Notes under the pieces: generated by a model
The model's database searches: none
What the model was told of the DNA's origin: nothing
What the model saw: only the letters and a program-made list of their open reading frames with translations
In this document: piece after piece, positions 12,321 to 24,167 of the stretch
Numbering within the stretch: the first letter of the stretch is position 1
How the letters are laid out: each line of letters opens with the position of its first letter
Made by a program: the position numbers and the translations under genes
Source of the DNA: Phoronis australis
Lineage: Eukaryota > Phoronida > Phoronidae
Direction: 5' to 3'
Assembly (NCBI GenBank): GCA_002633005.1
Contig: NMRA01000041.1
Span: 1,233,609 to 1,297,608 of the forward strand
DNA length: 64,000 nucleotides

Positions 12321-13478
12321 ACCGCCCCGGATTTCACAGCAATACTCCAATCTCGTAGTATTTACCCGCAAACTGAGCCGCAATATCCGTGTAGCATTTT
12401 GTAACCTCGTTTTCGCGCCATTGGAGATTCACATGTCCTTTGTTGTTGTCGTATTTTTTATAAGCTTTTGCTCCGTGACTCTATTAGTAATTACAATTCA
12501 AACAAAGTATTACTGGTGTGTTGCGGGCTGCACCTACCGACGGCAGAAAAATGGATTAAGTTGACAAATAACCGTGTTAAATTCTTCGCCTTCCAGCATC
12601 ATGTGTGGATAAAGCAAGTTCGTAGGGTTAGTTTTGAACGGAACGGAATATCCTTTCTTGAAAATAAGTTTTCAATTCCCGTAATTTAAACGACTGAAGT
12701 CAGGAATATTTCCACGGCCTTTCACCACGACGGTTTCTGACATGACCCACGAAATGATGTTTTCGCGTGTTGAAATGTTCAACGCGCACTGTTGCTTAAT
12801 CAACACTTAGTATTGCTTATTCATCGCGCTTAATTAGTTCAACGCTCTGAATTGGTTCTTAAACGATTATCTTCTGTTCTTATTTCAAGCACATTTTTAC
12901 TTAATCAATGCGTAGATTCGCTTAATCAACTCGCTTAGTTGGTTATTCCTTATATCCATTCTAAGCCAAGTTGACAGTAAGTAAGTACCGCCGCGAGGAG
13001 GCAGCACAGATGAAACATGGCCGTGGTGGAAACTGGTGTTGCATGCATAAGGAATTTTTTCCCCATTTTGAGATTTGAGACCACGTACGTGATTGCACAA
13101 CTGAGTTAATTCAAAGTTCGCCTTGAATAAGGAATAGTACGCGTTGAATAAGGAATAGTACGCGTTGAATAAGGAATAGTACGCGTTGAATAAGCAATAG
13201 TACGCGTTGAATAAGCAATTCTGCGCGTTGTATAATAACAAATAATAATTAGTTTAAGACTAAAGAACCATTTCAGCTTGTTGAGTATCTGACACTATGC
13301 GTTCGTTAATAAAATGCGCGTTGAATAAGCAGACTTCAAGGCGCAGAAAGACACGCCTTTAAGAACCATTTGGCGCTTCCTACCCGACAATCCCCGGAAA
13401 CTAGTAGGCAAACTAAACAACGCGATTTCTTATCTCCGAGACAAGGGAGACTTCTATCGCAGTGAAATCCGGGGCGGT
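12321..13478. mobile_element. Non-autonomous inverted-repeat element with internal minisatellite
   Basis: The outer ends are inverted repeats beginning ACCGCCCCGGATTTCAC (left end at 12321, right end at 13478). Further inside, words such as GCTTATTCA(A/T)CGCG and TTGGTTCTTAAA on the left recur in inverse orientation on the right, so the whole 1158-bp block is a degenerate palindrome. No transposase frame is present. The target duplication is not clear. It resembles other foldback or MITE-type elements. Confidence 0.6.
13121..13231. repeat. 21-bp minisatellite, about 5 copies
   Basis: The unit GCGTTGAATAAGGAATAGTA plus C is repeated almost perfectly about five times, the later copies reading AAGCAATAG instead of AAGGAATAG. 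Because 21 is divisible by three, the minus strand shows an open frame with a repeated seven-residue unit. This is judged a repeat artefact and not a protein. Confidence 0.85.
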
Positions 13479-13823
13479 CTTATTCTCACTTGTTCATATT
13501 CACAGAGAGGTAGTCGTTTTAGTCTGGTACCTTTTTAAATCGTCTTAATACAGTTCTGAGATTAACTATCAAACTGCTGGTTACCTATGGATATTACTCG
13601 CCATTGTATGAAATATTGTCATCAGTAACAGTTGAATGTCGTTGTGAAGTATAGTAAGAAATAAAATTGACAATTATGTACTAATTTTTGATAAACAATG
13701 CCTTTCTAGTTTAACACTGTGAAAACGTTCAATGGAAACGAGCTTTTTTAAGATAGCAAATATTGCGATCGTTAGTCAATACACATCAAAATTTACAAAA
13801 CAGCGTAAAAAGTAGTAGAAATG

Positions 13824-14084
13824 TTAACACAAGGAATATCGTCTTGTGGCAATGTTCATGGCTGTTACCCCTAGGTGGCGCAGTGGCATCTGATGCACTT
13901 TGCGCATGTGTTGGGGTTGGTCACAGACGTCAGAGATTTCGCCAAATTCTTCTAAGTCCAACTGAGCGTCGTCAATCATTTCCTCGTGCTGGTTACAGCT
14001 TTGCTGCAGTCTCAACTGTGATATCTCATGACGTAGACTCACAAGTTGTCTCGCAAGTCGTTGATCACCATCACGCATGTCCAA
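13824..14084 (-). CDS. FAM167-like: FAM167 family protein, exon 2 (to stop)
   Basis: This exon encodes the last 86 residues. It begins after the acceptor ttattgcag in phase 0 with LDMRDGDQRLARQL and ends GVTAMNIATRRYSLC, the conserved C-terminus of FAM167A/B (vertebrate members end in a very similar R-R-F-S-L-C). The stretch QRLARQLVSLRHEISQLRL is predicted coiled coil and continues the helix begun at the end of exon 1. A downstream acidic segment (DAQLDLEEFGEISD) also matches the family pattern. The stop TAA is at 13824-13826. Confidence 0.9.
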   Translation of the reverse strand: MDMRDGDQRLARQLVSLRHEISQLRLQQSCNQHEEMIDDAQLDLEEFGEISDVCDQPQHMRKVHQMPLRHLGVTAMNIATRRYSLC

Positions 14085-15334
14085 CTGCAATAACAAAGAA
14101 TGTTGCCTAAAACTAGTGAAGAAATAATTAGCTATTCAACCTAAACGCCAACATTTACTCTATTTCGTTTTTATTTAGAACTCATGGAAGCACAAATCTT
14201 GTTTTGATGTGTAAACGTCTAAAATGTGTATTTCGTGTGTTAGCGATAGATGGCGCAGCTAATTTGGATTCCAGCATCAGCCATTAGCCACGACTGCTAT
14301 TTTTCGCGTCATGTTCCTAGGACCAGTTGTGAGATTATCATAACCAAATCAAAAGGATAGGAAGATAATGTCTTCGTGATTGGGACATATGTTACCCAGC
14401 CTCAACAAAACAACATATCGTTGTCGTGTTTCAATTGCCAAACGATGATGAAAAAGTACAACAGTAAAAGATGAAAACCTCAGGAAAAACAAGTAGCACT
14501 GCAAGTGTTTATGAGACTTTTCATGGCCAAAATCCATTGTGATTTTTCGAGTATAATGCGAGGTGGAGTTAAACGTTGATTTTTTTGAGAAAGCAGTTGC
14601 AGATTGTCTGATCAGAAAACATATCAGCCTCCTAGTAAAACTGGCGTTTACAAAGAAGTCCTAACAACCACCTTACGAGTATTTAGCATAACATTAAATA
14701 AATGTACAAAAATGCTACTATTCTGTCTAATCACGTGCGATGGCCATCGCCAAACAGAGTTTAACCACAAATTACGACATTGGAGCGTAACCTTCTTATG
14801 GTATGACGGTAGACCTGCCGTCTACACGGGGACTTACGATAAGAAAGAAGATCAGACGGCTGACGACCTATCACAAGTATTGTTTTTTCAGACGACTGTT
14901 CAGACGTCCGATCTGCCTTACTATACGTTGTATAAGAAACGACTAAGGAGAGGCGTGGTGTGTCAACCATATAACATTCTCTGCAATGCCAAAGTGTCAT
15001 CAAATCTTTTATATTTTGACATGTCAAAAAATTAGATGATGAGAAATTAACTTTGCAGACAAATTTGCAAATGGTAAGGACATTCACTGTGTTAAACACA
15101 CTTAGTTGTTATTGTTCTAGGTTATTATGGAGGATAAGAACAATAGAAAGAACTGAAAAGAAGAATAATGACAATAGGCGGACGAACAAGAAGAAAATAA
15201 AACATGAATGAGAAGTAGAAGAAGAAAGATTCAAAAAGTAGGGCCAGGAAGATGAAAATGAACGAATGATAGAAATAGACAGTGACTAAACGGAGTAAAC
15301 AGACAGATGAAGATAAAGGACCAAAAGAGCTCAC
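14085..15334 (-). other. FAM167 intron (phase 0), 1250 bp
   Basis: The donor GTGAGC directly follows the leucine of the WLRKEL motif, and the acceptor ends TTATTGCAG. Open frames inside it on both strands, including a read-through of exon 1 to 15125, show no family resemblance. No separate gene is called. Confidence 0.75.
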
Positions 15335-16090
15335 CAATTCCTTCCTGAGCCATTTAATTGCACGGTCTATTTCTGTTCTCCTCTCCTCCATGCTTTGTTC
15401 GCTTTGTATGTCATCTAGGGCCTTCCCTGGCTTTAATTTGACAAGAAGAGGTTTTTCAAGATGTTCAGCCTTCCACTGCACATAGCTCGGACGACGAGTT
15501 TGCAAATTTAATTTCCCTGTGAGCAATTTGAGCTTGTCTAAATCGTTGTCACTTGGTACAGTGGAAACGTTTTTATTATCCACGAATGATAATCCACGCT
15601 CTACGTTGTCACTTTGTAACGGACTTTGGTCATTGCTCAGATCCAACGGTTCTTCTACGATAATTCCCATACGTCTTTTGAACACTGGCACTGGTTCTCT
15701 GTCACTGTCCCAAAAAGACAATGAATCTGCATTATGTCCTATGTTGGCTGGTACGTGGGTATTGTCGTCCACATTGTCTATAACGATTCTTGGAATATTT
15801 TTCATGGTGGTCGGCTTCTCAGGCTTTCTGTTTGAACTATTACAGGTCATGTTGAAATTTTCATCATTCAGCTTGACGTCATCAGAACTTGTTTCTCCAA
15901 CGTTGTTGTCATGGAGACTCACAAAGTCGTCTTTGAAATAGTTCATTTCTGCTATTTTGGAATTCAACAGACATTCATTCAAAGTTTGAAAACGATTCAT
16001 AGACTGAATCTTCGAAGTGTCCACGAAATTCAGCGGTGGGGGTATTACGGTATCGTGAGGAAAATTTTGCGAATTCATGATTGTCTCCAT
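15335..16090 (-). CDS. FAM167-like: FAM167 family protein, exon 1
   Basis: This exon encodes residues 1-252 of a predicted 338-aa protein. The start is the first ATG in the frame (16090, purine at -3 and G at +4); the frame upstream has only a TTG preceded at once by a stop. Residues 1-185 are polar, acidic and probably disordered, and are much longer than in the ~160-215-aa vertebrate proteins. The family core begins at about residue 187 with LKLLTGKLNLQTRRPSYVQW and resumes with IDRAIKWLRKEL at 241-252, where the intron cuts in phase 0. FAM167A (DIORA-1) has been linked to noncanonical NF-kB signalling in human cells; the role in this animal is unknown. Confidence 0.88.
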
Positions 16091-16752
16091 ACCACTAGAT
16101 ACATGTATCAGCTGTTGCAGATTCAATACGAGTTGGTGATGTTTCAATCACGTTCAATTTCGCTTGCTCTTGACACGTGCTCGTGTTGGTAATCCTATCT
16201 GAGAAAGACTGTACTCAGAAATACAATTCTCTCCTTCATGGTTGATCGATTCCGAAAAAGGTGCGTGCTCCGTCTCCAAAAGGCACGTAATAGCTTAATG
16301 TCTCGGTAATGTCATTATCTCGTCGAGCCTTTAACTAAACATCCCAATGTTGCTCTACAGTGGCGGCCATCCTAAGAAGTGCACTCGACCTATGAGTATA
16401 AAAAATGTTGCAAAGTTATTTAATCGTTTTCAACCCAGACGAATCAAAATACCAGCTGCATGATAGCATTAGCTTGTTGAGCACGCTTAGATATCAGATC
16501 ATATTTTTATCATGACTCTCAATTAGATAGTAAAAACCATTCTGAATTGCTTGTTAGCCAATGATAAATCCCCTGGATACTGATTACAAACAGGCTACAT
16601 GTATATATTCTAGACTTGGATTCCGTTTCAGCAAAGAAGGTGATTTGAATCATTTCCGTTGAGGAACCGGATAACAACTCAAAAGTTGAAATTGAGAGTA
16701 AAAATGGTTTTTGTAATCATCGTTTTTATCACCCTCGTCCCCAAGCATCAAG

Positions 16753-17186
16753 TTGGCGCTGATCGGTTTAGCCAATTGAGGCTTGGTTATGGGAAATAAA
16801 ATGTGTTAGAATTCTGACACAGTTTTACGGAAAACGCCTGAATATCACGAGTAATATAAAGTTATACCAACTTTGAAATTTTCATCAGTTAAATATAAAA
16901 TGAAAACTAACGGTATATTGTGGCAATTTAGGTCTAAATCTTTGCAAAAATGATGTATTTTTATTTGAAAACTGATTAATAATAAAAAATTGAAAATAAG
17001 TACGCCGACAACCTTTATTTTAAATAAAACCAAAACAACGCCTTCTGCTCCATGAATCACAGCAGCAACGCATGTAGAAATAATTATAATCTGTCTTTGT
17101 TTTAATGACTTCAAGGCAGCGGTCAATCATTGAGAGGAAGGTATTTCCCATAACCAAGCCTCAAATGGCTAAACTGATCAACGCCA
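16753..17186. mobile_element. MITE with ~45-bp terminal inverted repeats
   Basis: The left end (TGGCGCTGATCGGTTTAGCC, then TTGAGGCTTGGTTATGGG) is matched in inverse orientation at 17143-17186 with about 90% identity. The ~340-bp middle is AT-rich without a transposase. This is a typical non-autonomous DNA transposon remnant. Confidence 0.65.
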
Positions 17187-17189
17187 TCT

Positions 17190-20100
17190 TGAGGCTTGGG
17201 AAAGAAGCTGCGTTTTCATTTCATGTTATTAGCTGCTTCATCATACTCGCAACAAATAATCGGTTAACGATCTTCAGTTTAACTCACCAAATGACGGTTA
17301 GGTGGAATTTTAACAAAACTAAACTAGAACTCTTTATTGTTTATTTTGGTTCAGCATAGTTTGTATTAGGCATCTATAATAAATCACAACAAATGAAACC
17401 ATTTTCTCAATGAAGTCTGATTTTAAACATGGAAAATCGATATTCTGGCAATTATTTTTTGTGTGAAAGTCAGGAGAGTATACCGTTGACACTGACTGCA
17501 TTTTATTCATTTGAACTTGGCTAAGGCTTATGATGTATACATTGCAACCAAAACAATGAATTACACATAATTTATGCTCGTAACCGGCTATGCAACCAGG
17601 AGATGCGGAGGTGTAGATAAGCAGACCTTTAGCTTGCTCTCCCCCCCTCTTTTTATTTTATTGGTGTAATTTTTTATAGGAACATGTTCTCTCACTGGTG
17701 AACAAAAATTCCTAGTTGCCAGGAATTTCCTACTTATCACATACACATATGTTTTTAAAATAATCAATTTTCTTCAAACAACATTTTTGAAAAGCCTTTA
17801 TTGGCCTTCACTTACGTCAGGGGCACGAACGTGAATTGCTTTGTTTACTCTACCTAAATAATCAAATATTCAAGATGGTGGCCGAAACGGGCGGTCTCAT
17901 GTATGCGGTCGCGTAGTCAGCACCTACGGTGTATGACGAGTTCACGATGTTAATGTTAATTTTTCAACGAACGATTACATGTACGTTCTCTAGATGACTA
18001 CTCGGTTCTATGCTTTTTCATTATTTCACGCTGAACATTCATGCAACTGACATGAATAATGCAATAACGTTCTAAAGATCTACACTGTACTGTGCGTCGA
18101 TGTGGGACACACGAAACATACATTTCTTGAAGAAACGGCTTCGATCCGCCAATACCGGTCAACGTCCTTTTAGCAGGTTATTTTAGCAGGTTATTTAGTC
18201 TCTGTTGAAGGTCCTATGTGATCAATTGTCGTTAAACTGTATTAAATGAATGTGTGAAGCGACTTGGAAACAATTATCTCTTTGCACCAACTGGCAACCA
18301 GTTATTACCAACTTCAGAATGCCAGACTAGTTTCGTAACAGGTTGTTTCATTTACAGATTTTTTCTTTAGAACTGGAGGCGCAAGATTTTTTCTATGCAT
18401 TTAACGTGTCGGTCGCAGTATAATCTAGATTCATATCTAGTGAACTCGAAATTGGTGTGAAGAGTAAGTGAAAATGAACTCGTAATGCACTTGTAAACAG
18501 TTTTCAATAACATTATGCGTTGGTGAAGGACAGGATATCATGAGGGGGGGACAAACCGCAATGTGTGAAACGACAGATGTTCGCGATAGCACTAACACAG
18601 ATAATTAACAGAGCCGTTTTTGATCGTGGTACCACTAGCGTCTCCTATGTATGTGCAAATACGTATCACGACTCCTAGGGTACAACGGGTAACATGGGTG
18701 GCTATAGCCCCCCCCCCCAGCCCCCTATGATGCTCGCCGGTCAAAATAAAAACTGCGACCCCAAGATAGAATGGGGCACCATGTCTATGGCACGTGCCTA
18801 TTGAAAGGTGGTTTATAATCTGATAAGTTTTTATACCTTATCAGTAAAAAGACTTCTTAGGTGATAGTAGGTGTTGCAGAACTTGCCGACGTTTTAAAAT
18901 GACGGTGCAGAGTATTATCAGACCGAAACTGTCATCAAGCGAAAATAGTGATCTTCCATCCTAATTTTTAATTCGCTTAATGTAAGCTGACACTCCAAGT
19001 TCATATCAAAATGATCAAAAAGCAACTGAAATTTATACCAGAACTTTGGTATTCTTTGCACCCCATCTATGCGACACGTTCCCAATATTCCCATTACATG
19101 CCCTTACCCCGGCTTTGATCCTGTATTGGCGTGATATACCTGAAATGTAATTGCGGGGAGTGGCCATTGTTGCGGTAGCGAACAAGTGTTATATTAAAAA
19201 ATTTGAACCCCTCAGTCGTCAAAGATTACCTCTCTGCCGTCCCCCAAGTTATCACGTTAACCCCCATCCCCCCACGCTATATCAGTTATTGCACCAGCCC
19301 GCACCTTCTCTGTTCCAAACGGACATCGTCAGATTCAACTGTTTCATGGATGTCTTGTTACAAGGCATAATTTTACCCGCAAAATTTGGCGTTTCGACTG
19401 CCTTATGTGAAAGAGTAGACAGTGCCCCAAGGGAATTCTGATTTTGATGTAGGCTAGACGTGTTCAATATAATTGGCGTGAAATATTTCTCAACAAAAGA
19501 CTGCTCGAATGTGTATGCATAGAGAGAGAAATGATGTTACTTCGATAACAATAATCAGTAGTTTTCCTGTGGTTACCGCTGCATCTTTGAACACCGAGGA
19601 CGTCGATAAGGGCTACTGTGCCGACGCAAGACATTCGAGATATTGGAGGCGAAAAATCTTCGTTCATTGAGCGAAAGTTCAATTCCAGCCCCACAACCAA
19701 TGAGTTCATTGGCTGCAATTTAATTTGCTAACTTACTCAGCCGGGTAAAAATCCGAGGGAACCACTCGCCTTTCACATGCTGTGTGATTTTGCGTAGTCT
19801 TGCGTCATCTTGCTTTTTGCTACTGTCTTGCGTCTACGGAACGCACCTTGCGTCATTCTGAATAGAACTACCAAGAGTTCCTCAATGAGGTATTTAGGAA
19901 AATGCAAACAATAATTCACTGCATGATGATACTTATGCTGTTAAATTATTAGATAAAGTTGTCTCATCGCTTCGTCTGCCGGTACGACTAACGAATTCAG
20001 TTGTAATATTCCAATTTAAATTGAGAAATTACCAACACAAGGTAAATATTTGACAACACACGGTTAGTTCCGCCACAATTCTCGCATAATAAACTCCATC

Positions 20101-20490
20101 ATGACGTGCAGACGGCTGAGCACATTATTGGTCGCAGCACTTGATACACTCTCGCTGGTCCCCCACGTGCCTAATCAGCACACAGGTATCACGCAGTGGC
20201 ACGAGCTTTAGCTTTGGTTGATGTAACCTCAGCAGTCTTTGGTTAGCTTTACAACACACCGTGAAAAAATGGCGGACTGTGAAAGATTTTTAGCCTTGTC
20301 ATGCAAGTGGCGTCGCAGCAACTATTTCGTTTCAGTAGTGATGTTCAATAGCCGCGTGCTTGAAGCACATACATGTACAATAAACACATATCTGGCCGAT
20401 TTAACCGGTGTGTTATTCATACTATATGACTACAGGACAGTCACCGTAAACAAACCACCTAGCGGCACGCAGGGAACCAGCGAGTTGATA
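17190..20490. other. Intergenic, no gene recognised
   Basis: No frame with family resemblance and no convincing exon was found. Homopolymer C runs occur near 17.64 kb and 18.70 kb. A 13-bp word (ttattttagcagg) is duplicated in tandem near 18.17 kb. Confidence 0.4.
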
Positions 20491-20493
20491 GAC

Positions 20494-20613
20494 TTCGCAG
20501 GGTTCGCCGGGATAGCTGGCAAAAGCATCTGATTGGTCTGTAAGCCGGAAGTGGTCATCAGACCCAATGAGATGCTTTAGCTGGTTGACACCGGCGGAAC
20601 CGGCGCAGCGAAC
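20494..20613. repeat. Imperfect hairpin of about 120 bp
   Basis: The arms 20494-20540 and 20559-20613 are inverse complements with small indels (both contain AGCATCT(G/C)ATTGG and GGTTC-GCCGG words), around an 18-bp loop containing GCCGGAAGTGG. It is probably a tiny foldback MITE. A structured transcript is possible but unsupported. Confidence 0.5.
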
Positions 20614-23600
20614 AAAGTGCATCCATTTGCTGTTTACAAATTTATCTAGTCTGAAATTTGAATCTCCATAACATTGAGCGTCTTTCTTTTTCAGCTTCCA
20701 CCAGATTACTAAATTTCGTAGGCGCTTCAGGGTTGTACACGTGGCGCATACATTACACTCAGACACGAGAAATCAAGTAAGGTAGACTGCTGAAATTCAT
20801 CTGATTCAGTATACTAGAATTTCGAGCATTCAAACCATCGACGAACTAACTGGAATTCTTTGGAGGTTTCCCACAAACAGGCAAATTTGGCCAAGAAGTG
20901 GAATTCCAGTCTTCGCTGTAGACTGCCGTGGTTGCAGGCGAGCCTTCCTATCGTTACCAACTATCAGACAGCTTTTCCATGAGCCAGCAATTTAACACTC
21001 AAGTAATGTTACTGGTTGAAGTAAGTCAGTGCACAAAAATGAATCGTAAGAATGTCTGTACAAATGAGGTACAGCTCTGGATAGAAATGCACTTACAGTG
21101 CAAGTGGCAGCATTTACACGTGTTCTCTGGATTATGTCGCGTGTCCTTATGTAATTTGTTTCAAATTATTCCTTCGTGGGATAAAAAGTGATTTCTGAAA
21201 CAAATGGCAATTACATACTGCTAGAGACTTTGATGGGTGCAGAAAAATAAGCGGCCTGATCAAGCAAACTTGCCGCTCCCGATCTCAAACAATAACGAGC
21301 TGTCCGTCCTTAACCGACCAAGCCCAGAAAATAGTTCTAGTCTTAGTAAAGAAAAAGACAGATCCAAATTTATTACGGCGAATGATTCTAAGTCTAACGA
21401 AGCCAGGGTCCTACACCTAGTTATAAATCATCTTTGTGTCTCAAATGGTGTTGGACTTAAAGCATGAAGCTTCAACAGTTAGAGGAGAAAAGATAGCGCA
21501 GTCTGTAAATAAACAATATATCCCACCACGGTGTTGAGGGAAAAATCAATTTCAACCACAGTTTCTAAGAGCTGAGCACTGAAATCCATTCTGCATTCAG
21601 GTTGAAAAGTGAAAGAATGATTTAAGAATTCGAAGTTAAATGTATCCCAAAGGCGTGATTGTATGTCACCCAAAAAGTATCAAATTGTCTGTCCACTAAT
21701 GGATTTTGTCAATCCTCTACAATGGGTACAAGTTAAGTACAAATACCACCCGAGAGGCAATCGTTATAGTTCAAACAAGCCTTGAATGTAGAGCCAGATC
21801 ATCGCGATTCCGTGTCATATCCGATATAAAACTGAAATTGTATAATAGCTGAATCATTACCTCTTGTCATAGTTTGATTTAATATAAACTCGTTGATAAA
21901 ATATTTTTGCTAAGACAGAATGTAAAATGGAACAACGAAAAGCGACTTTAGTCGGAGCTTAATCATATGATGAAATGGCATCTCTGAGAAAGAGAAAAAC
22001 GTATTTAGTCGCAGTTTATGACGAAACACCGACTCTAATAGAGAGAAAAAATATATAAAAATACAGAAAATTAAAGTTTGTAAAGATAAAATTGTAATGA
22101 TACACCCAAAACATGGCAGATCACTTATCGTTATTTGTTTCCCTTAATTAGAATAGGTCCCAGTTGTAAACTATCAACGTCTTACCTGGATGCACGAAAA
22201 CTGTCGATTGTATTGAATAGTTCTTTCTTATATACGGTAGCTACACATTAATCTTGTAAACAGTTTTGTGTACGATCCCTTCAACACAAAACACACGAGA
22301 GGTCGTGCCCGCGCCAGACTACCTGGACACGCTGTCTTTAAAGAAAGCGCAAATATTTGCTGACTGAACGAAGAAACATGAATTAAGTAAGCGCATTTAT
22401 TGACTTAATTGGTAAATATTGATTCAGCAATGACCGGGTGACGCAATCAAAACAATTCATTCGCTGTACGAAGATCAGATTGACAGTAAATTCGGACAAA
22501 TGAGTGGAAGGTATTTGATACAAACACTGAAATTGAGAATAAATTCCTGCCCTGGCCATTACTCAAAATTGTCTCACCTAATTTAGTTTACTTAGATTTA
22601 GAAGCTGAAATTTTTGTTACCGTCATCCAAAATTCTAAAAGTGGCCACCTAGTTGAATTTAATATTGATATATTAATAACACTGGTGGAAATATATGTGG
22701 CAGACAAATAAACAATTAGGGTTCAACATTTCAAATCACTACGTTTTGCAATAAAGATGCAAATATTGACACGTCCGTTACGTAACACAGATAATTCTGT
22801 GAAAATTGAGACATGTACAAGAACGAGACAAATACCAAAGGATGAGCGTGTTTATCTTACGGATCATTGGAAGAGCAGTCAAAACAATACGCAGAACTTA
22901 GGTCTATAAAGGCCGCCGCAGACGGAGAAGAGCGAGCTTAGATGTCTGCCTCAAGTGAAATTTACCTCGCGCCATCGTTAAAGATTGGCCAGAGTGCGAG
23001 TAAACGAGCGACGCGAGCGTCGTGATTGCATTTAGTGTTCATTTGGAACAAGTGGATAGCGTCGGTGCACGCCAATGGAACATGGTCGATTCCTGCGACG
23101 TCACGGAATTTGAATAAACCAATCACACCGCACAAATTTTGATTTGAGCGGGATAGTTTTTTACTTCATCTAAACACTTCTTAATTCATTAACTGTCCAC
23201 AATTTAACAGTTACACTAACAACTATCTTGATGGGATTTTTGTAAAATTTTCAGACAATTTACCCCACGTAAATCGCCAATCTTGATACACATCACTAGT
23301 CGCATTCTTTTTCAAACTCTAAAATGATGTCAAATTCTATCTCCGTCTATTCGTAATTTGTTTACTAGTCCATGTAATACACCATACTACCTCCGTAGTT
23401 CGTTAATAGGACACGCTCACCGGCGTTGAAACCCAATAATTCGCTGTCATGACATCAAATGAGGCAACAGTCTCCTTCGTCGGCCCTTTTTTACTTTCGC
23501 GGTTAAATTTCCAAGTCCAATGTGACCATTCAGTCGTGTGACATTGGACGCAAATTTCGCTCATATTTCTCGCTCGAATGCGATTTGGTCATGCACAGGG

Positions 23601-23752
23601 TGAGGCAAAAACGTTCACTGGCTTGTAAACTACTGTCGTAGTTTTCAGCGTAAATGTAGTACACACGGTTACTACATGAGACAGCGAGAGATATTTGCTG
23701 TCAGGTGATGCCGAAGGTAAACAGTTAACCTTTGCTCAACTTGACCACGTAC
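20614..23752. other. Intergenic, no gene recognised
   Basis: One polar open frame at about 21240-21460 (+) follows a possible acceptor (gggtgcag) but has no convincing donor and no family resemblance. Nothing else is supportable. The region is AT-rich, with GA-rich parts near 21.9-22.1 kb. Confidence 0.4.
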
Positions 23753-24167
23753 TACCGGGATTTTCCGTAGATAAGCCCATGGGCGTGTATTCGGAAAATA
23801 TAAATTTGCAAGGGTTTCAGTAACACCAAATAAACGCCCGGGAGTTTATTATGAAACGGGAGCCGTGTAAATGGAAAATCATAGCCTCAGCTGATATGAA
23901 AATTTCAGCGATTTTTTTAATTAATCTGTGCTTTATAACTTTTAGTAAATAAATACATAGTTCACCAGCACTTCGTTCATTTTTAAAAGTGATAACTGTT
24001 CCACAAAGCTGAATTTGTGGCTAAACATTTACGCTTAGTGGGCGTTTAAGAGGAAAATTTCCGAATAAACGCCCCACTATCTGGACACTTGACACCAGAA
24101 GTTGTAACACCAAATACACGCCCATGGGCATTTCATTGGGTGGGCTTATATACGGAAAATCTCGGTA
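23753..24167. mobile_element. MITE with TA target duplication (Tc1/mariner-like)
   Basis: The ends are inverted repeats (CCGGGATTTTCCGTA on the left; the inverse of CCGAGATTTTCCGTATATAA on the right), and TA lies directly outside each end. Internal words AAGCCCA and GCCCATGGGCGTGTATT also recur inverted, and GTAACACCAAATA is repeated directly. The 415-bp block carries no transposase. The TA duplication suggests mobilisation by a Tc1/mariner-type transposase. Confidence 0.65.

Noticed and set aside
12897-13241. Minus-strand 114-aa frame with repeated NAYYSLF units
   Set aside because: It is the translation of a 21-bp minisatellite inside a transposon remnant; no splice sites or family resemblance.
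15125-15334. C-terminal part of the long minus-strand frame starting near 16.1 kb
   Set aside because: It follows a consensus donor (GTGAGC) at the conserved WLRKEL motif and turns into hydrophobic, low-complexity sequence; read as intron.
16091-16147. Extension of the FAM167 frame upstream of the first ATG
   Set aside because: This part begins with TTG right after an in-frame stop and has no ATG; the ATG at 16090 has good context.
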